Assembly: GCA_025056355.1 (NCBI GenBank)
Contig: JANWWI010000027.1
Location: 1 to 36,672 of the forward strand
Origin: Casimicrobiaceae bacterium
GTDB taxonomy: Bacteria; Pseudomonadota; Gammaproteobacteria; Burkholderiales; Casimicrobiaceae
Reading direction: 5' to 3'
DNA: 36,672 nucleotides
The notes beneath the pieces were generated by a model, which had not been told where the DNA came from, did no database searches, and was given only the letters and a program-made list of their open reading frames with translations. A program made the translations under genes and the position numbers. Positions 15,129 through 23,104 of this stretch are shown here, one piece after another (the first letter of the stretch is position 1; each line of letters opens with the position of its first letter).

Positions 15129-16463
15129 ATGACCGATCGCAGCCGTGTCACCTGGTCGGAGGGCATGTTTCTCCGGCCGCAGCATTTCCAGCAAGCCGAA
15201 CGGCACCACGAGTTTGCGCTGCATCAGCGCAGTCTCGTCGGCGCGGGGATTTTTTGGGGCTTCACGCGTCTTGTCCTCGATGAGTCGGCGCTTGCAATCG
15301 GCAAGGTGGGATTGGCCGCCGCTGCGGGCGTCATGCCCGACGGAACACCTTTTTCGGTACCTGATCAGGGAACGCTGCCGCCGGCCATCGACATCGCGGA
15401 GACGTTTAAAGGCAAGCGAGTGTTTTTGGCTTTGCCGGCCTATCGGGCCGGCAGCGAGGAGGTCTCGTTCGACGACGACCCGCGGTCGCTCGCCCGCTAT
15501 CGCGTTCTCGATCGCGAGACGCCAGATCAAAACTCGATCGGCGCCGAACCAGCGCCGATCCAGATCGCGGATCTACGTTTGCGGCTACTGCCGGAGGGCG
15601 AGGTGCCCGAAGGATGGATGACGCTTGGCGTTTGTCAGGTGGTTGAGCGGCGGCCGGATCTGTCGGTGGCGCTGTCGGAAAGCTATATCCCGCCGGTGGC
15701 GTTTGTCCACGAAAGCGCGGTGCTCTCGGGGTTTTTGCGTGAACTGGCGGGGCTGCTCAATCACCGTGCCGAAGCGCTCGCGGCGCGGCTCTCAGCGCCT
15801 GGGCGAGGCGGAGTGGCCGAGGTTGCCGACTTCATGTTGCTGCAGCTCGTCAATCGCTATCAGCCGTTGATCGCGCATTGGTCGCAAATGCGTGCACTGC
15901 ACCCGGAGCGTCTCTACGCGGAGCTGTTGCGGCTCGCCGGTGACTTCAGCACGTTTACGCGCGAAACGCGCCGGCCCGTGGAATATCCGGTCTATAACCA
16001 CGATGACCTGGCGGGTTGTTTCGGCCCGGTGATGCTCGATCTGCGCCGCTCGCTGTCGATGGTGCTCGAGCAGACGGCCTTTCAGATCGAGCTGCACGAG
16101 CGCGCCTACGGCGTTCGCGTGGCCGTCATCGCCAACAAGGAGCTTCTGCGCAGCGCCGCGTTTGTGCTCGCGGTGGCTTGTGAGCTGCCGGGCGAACAAG
16201 TGCGGCGGCTGTTTCCAACACAGGTCAAGATCGGACCCGTGGAAAAGATTCGTGATTTGGTCAACTTGCATCTGCCGGGCGTTCCGCTTCGGCCGCTTCC
16301 CGTGGCACCGCGCCAGATCCCGTATCACGCGGGCAACAATTACTTCGAACTGGACACTCAAAACGAGTTCTGGCGCGGCCTGGATCGGTCGGGCGGTCTT
16401 GCGATGCATATCGCCGGTGACTGGCCCGGTCTGAAGCTCGAACTGTGGGCCATCCGCTCGTGA
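15129..16463 (+). CDS. tssK: TssK, T6SS baseplate-membrane complex connector
   Basis: TssK (ImpJ/VasE) is a trimeric cytoplasmic adaptor resembling phage receptor-binding proteins; it links the baseplate to TssL/TssM. The 444-residue length is normal. The N-terminus has the family signature VTWSEGMFLRPQHFQQAERH. Further on come LRLLPEGEVPEGWMTLGVCQ, YIPPVAFVHESAVLSGFLRE and the helical middle domain NRYQPLIAHWSQMRALHPER. The C-terminal neck/head includes YPVYNHDDLAGCFGPVMLDL and ends FWRGLDRSGGLAMHIAGDWP with LKLELWAIRS. The tssL start overlaps its stop, so tssK, tssL and tssM are tightly coupled. tssJ, which usually precedes tssK, is absent. Confidence 0.95.
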   Translation: MTDRSRVTWSEGMFLRPQHFQQAERHHEFALHQRSLVGAGIFWGFTRLVLDESALAIGKVGLAAAAGVMPDGTPFSVPDQGTLPPAIDIAETFKGKRVFLALPAYRAGSEEVSFDDDPRSLARYRVLDRETPDQNSIGAEPAPIQIADLRLRLLPEGEVPEGWMTLGVCQVVERRPDLSVALSESYIPPVAFVHESAVLSGFLRELAGLLNHRAEALAARLSAPGRGGVAEVADFMLLQLVNRYQPLIAHWSQMRALHPERLYAELLRLAGDFSTFTRETRRPVEYPVYNHDDLAGCFGPVMLDLRRSLSMVLEQTAFQIELHERAYGVRVAVIANKELLRSAAFVLAVACELPGEQVRRLFPTQVKIGPVEKIRDLVNLHLPGVPLRPLPVAPRQIPYHAGNNYFELDTQNEFWRGLDRSGGLAMHIAGDWPGLKLELWAIRS

Positions 16464-17836
16464 CGACCCCGGCTAACCTCGACCCATTTGCAATTCTCGG
16501 CGCAACGCCAGCGCCGACGCCGATCATGGATGCAGCGCCGCCCGCGCCGGCGGCGGCTCGATCGGAGACGACACCGTCGGTGGCGCTCGCCGCCGATCTG
16601 CCCGAAATCATCTCGGGAGAGAACGCCCTGGCACGAGCGGCCAATCCGCTGCTCAATCTCATTCCGCAAATTCGTGTCACGGCCCATCATCCAGACCCGG
16701 CGCAACTGCGCAACTACCTCGTCGAGCAAGTGCAACTTTTCGAACGTCGTGCGCGCGAAGCGCAGGTGCCGCCCGAGACGATCATTGCGGCCCGCTACGC
16801 GCTTTGCACGGCCCTGGACGAAACCGCGGCCAAGACGCCGTGGGGAGGCGGCGGACAGTGGTCACGGCATTCGTTGCTGGTGACCTTCCACAACGAAACC
16901 TGGGGCGGCGAGAAGTTTTTTCAGGTGCTTGCGCGACTCGTGCAAGAGCCGAAGAAATACCTCGACCTCATTGAATTGATGGCCGTCTGCATCGCCCTCG
17001 GCTTTGAAGGACGGTTCAGCGTGGTCGACAACGGTCGCACGCAGCTCGAAACGCTTCGGCGCCGGCTGGTCGAAATCATTGCTTCCGCCCGGGGTGAGCA
17101 CAGTCGCGCCCTTTCGCTTCACTGGCGCGGCGCCGAACCCGACCGGCGTGCCCATTGGGGCTATCTGCCGCTGTGGCTCGTGGCTGGTGCGACGGCACTG
17201 CTGCTTGTGGGGATTTACCTGGTCTATGCGTTCCTGCTTGCCAGTCGTTCCGACCAGGTCTTCGCGGCCATCGGCAGCATCCGCCCGGCCAAAGTCGAGG
17301 CGTTCAAGCCCAAGCCCGCAAGCACCAAACGGCTGGCGCGCTTTCTCGAGCCGGAAATCCAAGCCGGGCTTGTGGTGGTCAACGACTTCGAGGATCGCAG
17401 CATCATCATCCTGCGCGGCGATGGCATGTTCGACAGCGGCAAGACGGAGGTCAAGCCGCGCTACCTCGCCATCCTGGACAAGGTGGCCGCCGCGCTCGAT
17501 TCAGTGCCGGGCGCAATTCGAGTGGTAGGGCACACCGACGACGTGCCGATCCGAAGCGCCCGCTTTCCGTCGAATTACGAACTCTCTCGCGCCCGAGCCC
17601 TGGAAGTGCAGCGGCTTCTCGAGCCAAAACTCAAGACACCCGGCCGTATCCAGGCCGAGGGGCGCGCCGATGCCGAACCGCTTGTACGCGAAAAAACCCC
17701 CGAAGCGCGGGCGCAGAACCGGCGCGTGGAGATTACCCTGCTGCTGCCGCCCGAAGAGCGCGATCGTGAATTTGCCGCGGCGCAACAGGGCGACGCCGCG
17801 CGCCAGGCTCCAGCAACGGGACAGGGGCGGCCATGA
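16460..17836 (+). CDS. tssL: TssL with C-terminal OmpA-like peptidoglycan-binding domain
   Basis: TssL (ImpK/DotU-like) is the inner-membrane partner of TssM. The Pro/Ala-rich N-terminus (about residues 1-50) leads into the cytoplasmic DotU domain with ANPLLNLIPQIRV and YALCTALDETAAKTPWGGGG, then WSRHSLLVTFHNETWGGEKF. One membrane helix spans about 238-260 (LWLVAGATALLLVGIYLVYAF). The periplasmic part is an OmpA-like domain: IILRGDGMFDSGKTEVKP, VVGHTDDVPIRS (355-366) and NYELSRARALEVQRLL, with RRVEITL near the end. Such 'specialised' TssL proteins anchor the complex to the cell wall directly. I chose GTG 16460, which overlaps the tssK stop as GTGA; GTG 16445 would add five residues. The product is 458 residues. 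Confidence 0.94.
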   Translation: MTTPANLDPFAILGATPAPTPIMDAAPPAPAAARSETTPSVALAADLPEIISGENALARAANPLLNLIPQIRVTAHHPDPAQLRNYLVEQVQLFERRAREAQVPPETIIAARYALCTALDETAAKTPWGGGGQWSRHSLLVTFHNETWGGEKFFQVLARLVQEPKKYLDLIELMAVCIALGFEGRFSVVDNGRTQLETLRRRLVEIIASARGEHSRALSLHWRGAEPDRRAHWGYLPLWLVAGATALLLVGIYLVYAFLLASRSDQVFAAIGSIRPAKVEAFKPKPASTKRLARFLEPEIQAGLVVVNDFEDRSIIILRGDGMFDSGKTEVKPRYLAILDKVAAALDSVPGAIRVVGHTDDVPIRSARFPSNYELSRARALEVQRLLEPKLKTPGRIQAEGRADAEPLVREKTPEARAQNRRVEITLLLPPEERDREFAAAQQGDAARQAPATGQGRP

Positions 17837-20800
17837 TGCGCATCCTGAGTGGTTTGCGGCAGGTGCTGTTCAACCGGATCACCCTCACGATCCTGCTGCT
17901 GGTTCTCCTCTCGCTGGCCATCTGGTTTGGTGGCCCCCTGATTGCGATTGCCGATTGGCCGCCGCTTGGGCCGACGTGGGTGCGATGGAGCCTGATTGGC
18001 CTGCTTTGGGTGCTGTGGCTTCTCAAGCTGCTGGTGGGCTGGTGGCGGGCGCGCAACATCAATGCGGCCCTGCTCGGCCAACTGGCCAAGATGCAAAGCA
18101 CGGGCAAGCCGGGCACCACCAGCGTTGGCCAAGAGGAGGTCGCCGAGCTCAACCGCCGATTCAAGGAAGCCGCCGACGTGCTCAAGAAAATGCGCTTCGG
18201 CGCAAGCGGCAAATCCGGCTGGCTTTCGGCGCTGTCAAGGCAGTACGTCTATCAGCTGCCTTGGTATGTATTCATCGGTGCGCCGGGGTCGGGCAAAACC
18301 ACAGCGCTGATCAATTCAGGGCTGACCTTTCCGCTGGCCGAGCAATTTGGCAAAGCCGCCATCCGCGGCGTCGGCGGCACCCGCAACTGCGACTGGTGGT
18401 TTACCAACGAAGCGGTGCTGATCGACACGGCCGGACGCTACACGACGCAGGAGAGCAACCAGGAGGTCGATCGCGCCGAATGGCAGGGCTTTCTCAGCCT
18501 GCTCAAGAAATTCCGGCCACGACAGCCGCTCAACGGCGTGCTGTTGACCATTTCGGTGGCGGATCTGCTGTCGATGAACGCCCAGGAGCGCAAGTTGCAT
18601 GCGGCCACCCTCAAAGCGCGGCTGCACGAGCTCTACGAGGGGCTTGGCCTGCAACTGCCGGTCTATGTGCTTGTGACAAAGGTCGATCTGCTGGCCGGGT
18701 TCAACGAGTATTTCCTGAACCTCACACGCGAGGACCGCGCCCAGGTGTGGGGCTTTACCGCTGCGTACGACCCGGCCGCTACTGAGCCGCTGCCGGTGCG
18801 TGAGTGGTTCGACCGCGAATTCGACCTGCTCTACAAGCGACTCAACGATGGCATGCACCAGCGCTTGCTCGAAGAGCCCGACCTGTCGCGGCGTGCGCTG
18901 GCCTATACCTTTCCGCAGCAGTTCGCCGGCATTCGAGATGTGCTCGGGCAGCTGCTCGCCAGTGTCTTCACGGAATCGAAGTTCAACGAGCAGCCGCGTC
19001 TGCGCGGGGTCTATTTCACCTCGGGGACGCAGGAGGGCACCCCGTTTGATCGCGTGCTGGGCGCCCTGCAACGCACCTTCCGCGTTGATGCGCGCGTGCG
19101 CGCCGAAACGCCGGTCGGGACCGGCAAGAGCTACTTCCTGCAGGACCTGCTGCAAAAGGTCATCTTTCCCGAGAGCTTCATTGCGGGGCGCAATCTGCGC
19201 GCCGAGCGCCGTCAGCGTCTGGTGCAATGGGTCGGCATGGCCGCCTGTGCGGTCGCCTTTGTCCTCTTCAATGTCGGTTTCTGGACGAGCTACCGCAACA
19301 ACCTCAGTTACGTTTCAGAGGTGGCCAACGCCGCGGAGCGCCTGCGCGAGGCGGTGCAATCGATTCCAACTGGCGTAAGCGAGGATGCGCCGGCGCTCGG
19401 TCCGGTGCTGTCGCAAGCCCGAAACGTGGCCATGCCCGGCGGTTTTGCCTTCGATCGTCCGCCCTGGGGCTATCGCTGGGGGCTCTGGCAAGGTCCCAAG
19501 CTCGATGCGGCGGCACAGTCAACTTATCAGCGCCTGCTCGAAGACAGCCTGATGCCGCGCGTGCATGTGCGCCTCAACACGCGACTGCAGACGGCGGTGA
19601 ATGCGGCCAACGACACGAGCTATGAGGCGCTCAAGGCGTATCTGATGATGTATGAGCCGAGTCGCGTCAAAGCGGACTTCCTCGTGAAATTCATCGGGGC
19701 TGACTGGATGGCCGCCCTGTCGAGCGAGGTGTCGACCGAGGCGCGGCGCGAACTGCTCAGCCATCTCGAGGCGCTGATTCAGCGCGGCGGCTTCCGCGCC
19801 GTCTACCCGCTCAACGCGCCGCTCGTGCAGCAGGCGCGCGAACAGCTTGCGCAGCTCGAGCCGGCGCGGCGCGCCTACAACTACATCAAGTCCCAGCTGG
19901 CAAGCGTGGATTTGCCCGAATTCACTCTGGCTAAAGCCGCCGGCGAGCGCGCGCCCGAGGTGTTTGTCCGGCGTAGCGGCAAGCCGCTCACGAGCGAGGG
20001 CGTGCCTGGGTACTTCAGCGAGCGCGGCTACAACAAGTACTTCGTCGAGGCGCTCGGGCGCTGGGGGGCGGAGCTTGCGCTTGAGGATGCCTGGGTGCTC
20101 GGGCGCGGCAGCGCGCAAGGTCGCGCCGGTGCGGCCATGACCGCTGCAACCGCCGCCAACGAGATGCAACGGCTTGAACGGCGGATTCGTGAGCTCTACC
20201 TGCTTGACTTCGCAAGCCACTGGCAGGCCTTTTTGCAGGACGTCCGGCTCCGGCCACCGCGCAACATGGCTGAGGTGATCGATTTCGCCACGATTCTCGG
20301 TGCGCCGGACTCGCCGCTCGTGCTGCTCGTGCGCGAAGTGGCGCGCCAGACCCAGCTCTCCGTACCCGAGCGAAGCGGTGCCACGCGGGTCGATCGGCTT
20401 CGCGAGGAAGCGCGCCGCGCGGCCCAAGAAGTCAGCGCCGCCGTGGCCGCCATCGCCAATGCGGCGCCGGCCGCGGACCGCATCGAGGCGATCGCCGAGG
20501 AGCCGTTCCGCGAATTCATCCGCATGGCACAACCGGAAGGCAAAGCGCAGATCGATCAGATCGCCAAGGCGATTCAGGAGTACGCCAATGCGCTGCGAGC
20601 GGACCAGGCGTCGCTCTCCGGCGGGGCGACTTCGCGCCGCGCAACCGATGCGGAAAACGCCCTGCGCGGGCTCGCGGCCTCGTCGCGCACGCCGGTACGC
20701 GAAATCCTCGAAGCGCTCGCCGGCTCAGGCGAGCGTGTGGCCCGCGCTGCGATTCAGACCAACGCCTCGGCGCAGGCGCGCGGTGTGGCCGGAGCGGCCT

Positions 20801-21420
20801 GTACGGCGGTCGTGCAGAGCTATCCGTTTCGACGTGGCGCCGCGCAGGATGCCTTCCCGCAGGACTTCGCGCAAGTCTTCGGTCCGGAGGGATCGCTCAA
20901 GCGCGCCTTCGATCAGGTGGCCTCCGCCATCGACATGTCGCGCGATCCCTGGGTACCGCGCCCGGGAATCGAGGGAGCCGCCGCGGGCGGGCCGGCCGTG
21001 ACGCGCAGCTTTCAGCTCGCCGCGGCCATCCGAGAGACCTTCTTCGCGGGTGGTCGCAACCAGCCGGGGTTCGATCTCGATGTGCGCGTCGTCTCAAGCG
21101 GTGAGCGTGCCGAACTCGAGGCCGACGGCACTATCTTTGCGAGCGGCGAGGAGTTCAAGCCGCTCAACTGGACGGGCCAGAAAAACGGCGGCCGTACCTT
21201 CGTGCGGGTCGGCCCGAATAAAACCGTGGTGTTTTCCGCCGAAGGCTTCTGGGCGCTGCATCGGCTGGTGGACCGGGCTGGGCCGGGCGCAGCGGCCGGT
21301 TCGCTTGTGACCGTGAACCTGCCCGCGCCTGGGGCCGAGGTGCGCATCGAACTGCGTGCGCGCTCGTTCCGGCATCCGCTCACCCTGCCGGCGCTTCGCC
21401 AGTTTGCCTGTCCTGGCTGA
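17833..21420 (+). CDS. tssM: TssM / IcmF, T6SS membrane complex protein
   Basis: TssM is the large inner-membrane protein that spans the periplasm in the T6SS trans-envelope complex. The 1195-residue product has two N-terminal membrane helices (about 16-36 and 54-73), a cytoplasmic NTPase-like domain with Walker A GAPGSGKT (149-156) and DTAGRY about 50 residues later, and a third membrane helix at about 464-487 (VQWVGMAACAVAFVLFNVGF). The remaining 700 residues form the periplasmic IcmF-related and C-terminal beta domains. The conserved GAPGSGKTTALINSGLTFPL stretch and RGVGGTRNCDWWFTNEAVLI are typical. It starts with ATGATG overlapping the tssL stop. Its periplasmic end normally binds TssJ, for which no gene is visible. 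Confidence 0.96.
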   Translation: MMRILSGLRQVLFNRITLTILLLVLLSLAIWFGGPLIAIADWPPLGPTWVRWSLIGLLWVLWLLKLLVGWWRARNINAALLGQLAKMQSTGKPGTTSVGQEEVAELNRRFKEAADVLKKMRFGASGKSGWLSALSRQYVYQLPWYVFIGAPGSGKTTALINSGLTFPLAEQFGKAAIRGVGGTRNCDWWFTNEAVLIDTAGRYTTQESNQEVDRAEWQGFLSLLKKFRPRQPLNGVLLTISVADLLSMNAQERKLHAATLKARLHELYEGLGLQLPVYVLVTKVDLLAGFNEYFLNLTREDRAQVWGFTAAYDPAATEPLPVREWFDREFDLLYKRLNDGMHQRLLEEPDLSRRALAYTFPQQFAGIRDVLGQLLASVFTESKFNEQPRLRGVYFTSGTQEGTPFDRVLGALQRTFRVDARVRAETPVGTGKSYFLQDLLQKVIFPESFIAGRNLRAERRQRLVQWVGMAACAVAFVLFNVGFWTSYRNNLSYVSEVANAAERLREAVQSIPTGVSEDAPALGPVLSQARNVAMPGGFAFDRPPWGYRWGLWQGPKLDAAAQSTYQRLLEDSLMPRVHVRLNTRLQTAVNAANDTSYEALKAYLMMYEPSRVKADFLVKFIGADWMAALSSEVSTEARRELLSHLEALIQRGGFRAVYPLNAPLVQQAREQLAQLEPARRAYNYIKSQLASVDLPEFTLAKAAGERAPEVFVRRSGKPLTSEGVPGYFSERGYNKYFVEALGRWGAELALEDAWVLGRGSAQGRAGAAMTAATAANEMQRLERRIRELYLLDFASHWQAFLQDVRLRPPRNMAEVIDFATILGAPDSPLVLLVREVARQTQLSVPERSGATRVDRLREEARRAAQEVSAAVAAIANAAPAADRIEAIAEEPFREFIRMAQPEGKAQIDQIAKAIQEYANALRADQASLSGGATSRRATDAENALRGLAASSRTPVREILEALAGSGERVARAAIQTNASAQARGVAGAACTAVVQSYPFRRGAAQDAFPQDFAQVFGPEGSLKRAFDQVASAIDMSRDPWVPRPGIEGAAAGGPAVTRSFQLAAAIRETFFAGGRNQPGFDLDVRVVSSGERAELEADGTIFASGEEFKPLNWTGQKNGGRTFVRVGPNKTVVFSAEGFWALHRLVDRAGPGAAAGSLVTVNLPAPGAEVRIELRARSFRHPLTLPALRQFACPG

Positions 21421-21451
21421 GCAGCGTGCGAAAACGCCCCGGGTGGCCGCC

Positions 21452-22141
21452 ATGTACGAACCACCGTCGACCCACACCGAACCGGCAGCGTCGCATCCTG
21501 CCACGGGCCTTGCTTGCTACGGCAAGATCCCGGGGGCCGGCGATTTCGTCTCCCGGCGGCTGTCGTGGCAAGCGCAGCAGCGCTGGGATCAGTGGCTCGC
21601 CTCCGGGCTTGAGGCGCTTCGCGCCCTCGATGCTGCGGCCTTTTCCGCGCGCTGGCTGCACGGTCCGAGTTGGGGCTTTGTGATGCCGCGGGGAATCATG
21701 TCCGAGAACGCGCAGCTCGGCCTGCTCAAGCCGTCGGTTGATCGCGTCGGGCGCTTTTATCCGTTTCTCATCGCGCTTGATCTTGAGGCCGGAGCCGGCG
21801 CGCAGGCCCGCCTGCATCAAGCCGGTTCGCTCGTGGCTGCGTGGTGCGAGGCGCTTAGCCTCGCGCAGCGCGAACGCTGGAGCCTCGAGCAACTCGATGC
21901 TCGTTTGCTCGAAGCGCTTGGCTCAACCCCAGAGGGGGCTGTCGAGTTGCCCTCCGGAGACGTGACCCTGCCGCCGGAGATTGCCAATCGCGTGCTGCCG
22001 TGGCCGGATCTGCCGACGAGTTTCGACCCGGAAGGTCGCGACAGCTTCTGGTGGAGCGTGCCGCCGGCCCGGACCGGCTATCGGGCCAAGACCTTTTACG
22101 GCAGTCTCACGAGCACGCATTTTTGCGCCTTGTTCGGCTGA
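21452..22141 (+). CDS. tagF: TagF / ImpM family T6SS regulator
   Basis: TagF (ImpM, SciT) is a post-translational repressor of some T6SSs; in Pseudomonas and Agrobacterium it acts with Fha. The family signature CYGKIPGAGDFVSRRL appears about 20 residues from the start, followed by QQRWDQWLASGLEAL, PSWGFVMPRGIMSENAQLGL, DRVGRFYPFLIALDL, and the C-terminal DSFWWSVPP and FYGSLTSTHFCALFG. The protein has 229 residues from ATG 21452; GTG 21443 is an alternative adding three residues. It is a stand-alone TagF without the PppA phosphatase domain fused in some alphaproteobacteria. It starts 31 bases after tssM and is the last recognisable T6SS gene in the window. Confidence 0.92.
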   Translation: MYEPPSTHTEPAASHPATGLACYGKIPGAGDFVSRRLSWQAQQRWDQWLASGLEALRALDAAAFSARWLHGPSWGFVMPRGIMSENAQLGLLKPSVDRVGRFYPFLIALDLEAGAGAQARLHQAGSLVAAWCEALSLAQRERWSLEQLDARLLEALGSTPEGAVELPSGDVTLPPEIANRVLPWPDLPTSFDPEGRDSFWWSVPPARTGYRAKTFYGSLTSTHFCALFG

Positions 22142-22180
22142 TCACGACCCAGGAGGCGGCAACCGGCGCACGATGCGCGC

Positions 22181-23104
22181 ATGAGGCTCTACGGCATTGA
22201 CTTCACAAGCGCTCCGTCGCCGCGCAAGCCGATCGTTGTGGCTGAGGGCCGAATCGACGAGGGGCGGCTTGCCGTGCTTGGGTTTGAAGAATTTCCCTGC
22301 CTTGAGGCATGGCAGCGCCTGTTCGAGCGTCCGGGCCCCTGGGTTGCGGCACTTGATGCGCCGCTCGGCTTGCCGCGGGCCCTGGTCGCAGAGCTTGCCT
22401 GGCCCGGGGATTGGTCAAGCCTCGTTGCCTGGCTTGCAGCGCGTGAGCCAGACACGTTCGTCGAGCAAGTCGATGCGCTTCGCCGAACGCGCCCGGCCGG
22501 CGCACGCTATCTCTACCGGCGCTGCGACCGTCTGGCGGGGGCGGCCAGTCCGATGAACCTCGTGCGGCCACCCGTCGGACGCATGTTTCGCGCCGCGGTG
22601 CCGACGCTGTGGCAAGCGCGGGTCAGCGTGCTGCCGCAGCGGCCGCTTGCGCCGGAAGACTCTAACGGACGCGTGCTGGTCGAAGGCTACCCGGGTTATC
22701 TTGTACGTCGGCTCGGCATCGGCTCCTACAAGCGCGGGACGACCGCCCGGGAGGACTCGGCGCTCGAGCGCGAGCGCGGGCGAGTGATCGCGGCGCTGAG
22801 CGGATGGGTCGAGGTGCAACTGGGACTGCGCTGGCACCTGCCGCCAGCGCTAGCCCACCGCTGCCGCGCCGATTCGCGCGGGGACCGGCTCGACGCAGTC
22901 ATACTCGTCGCGCAGGCGGCCTGGGTGGCCGGACATCTGGCTTGCGGCAATCCCTACGGAGGGCTGCCCGAGGCGGCCGATCCGCTCGAGGGTTGGATCG
23001 CCACGGTTCCCTGGGACGAGGCTGCCTCAGCCGCCTCGGCAGCCAAGCGCGTTTCAGGGGGCCCAAACGGCCCGCGTAGATCGGGCGCGGGCTGCCATCG
23101 GTGA
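22181..23104 (+). CDS. DUF429 protein, predicted RNase H-like fold
   Basis: This 307-residue protein fits the DUF429 family, predicted to adopt an RNase H-like nuclease fold; its biochemical role is not established. Acidic residues typical of that fold are visible: Asp7 in LYGIDFTSAP (first strand), Asp59 in WVAALDAPLGLPR, and Asp238 in SRGDRLDAVILVAQAAW (last helix). The middle contains VRPPVGRMFRAAVPTLW and VEGYPGYLVRRLG, common in the family. Its stop overlaps the downstream addB start as GTGA (23101-23104), implying translational coupling to the repair genes rather than to the T6SS. GGAGG lies 24 bases upstream of the ATG, too far for normal use, and a three-codon frame (22173-22184) overlaps the start. 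Confidence 0.78.
   Translation: MRLYGIDFTSAPSPRKPIVVAEGRIDEGRLAVLGFEEFPCLEAWQRLFERPGPWVAALDAPLGLPRALVAELAWPGDWSSLVAWLAAREPDTFVEQVDALRRTRPAGARYLYRRCDRLAGAASPMNLVRPPVGRMFRAAVPTLWQARVSVLPQRPLAPEDSNGRVLVEGYPGYLVRRLGIGSYKRGTTAREDSALERERGRVIAALSGWVEVQLGLRWHLPPALAHRCRADSRGDRLDAVILVAQAAWVAGHLACGNPYGGLPEAADPLEGWIATVPWDEAASAASAAKRVSGGPNGPRRSGAGCHR

Noticed and set aside
22173-22184. A three-codon frame (ATG CGC GCA TGA) overlapping the DUF429 start
   Set aside because: It is too short to evaluate, and GGAGG is 16 bases from its ATG; chance is likely.
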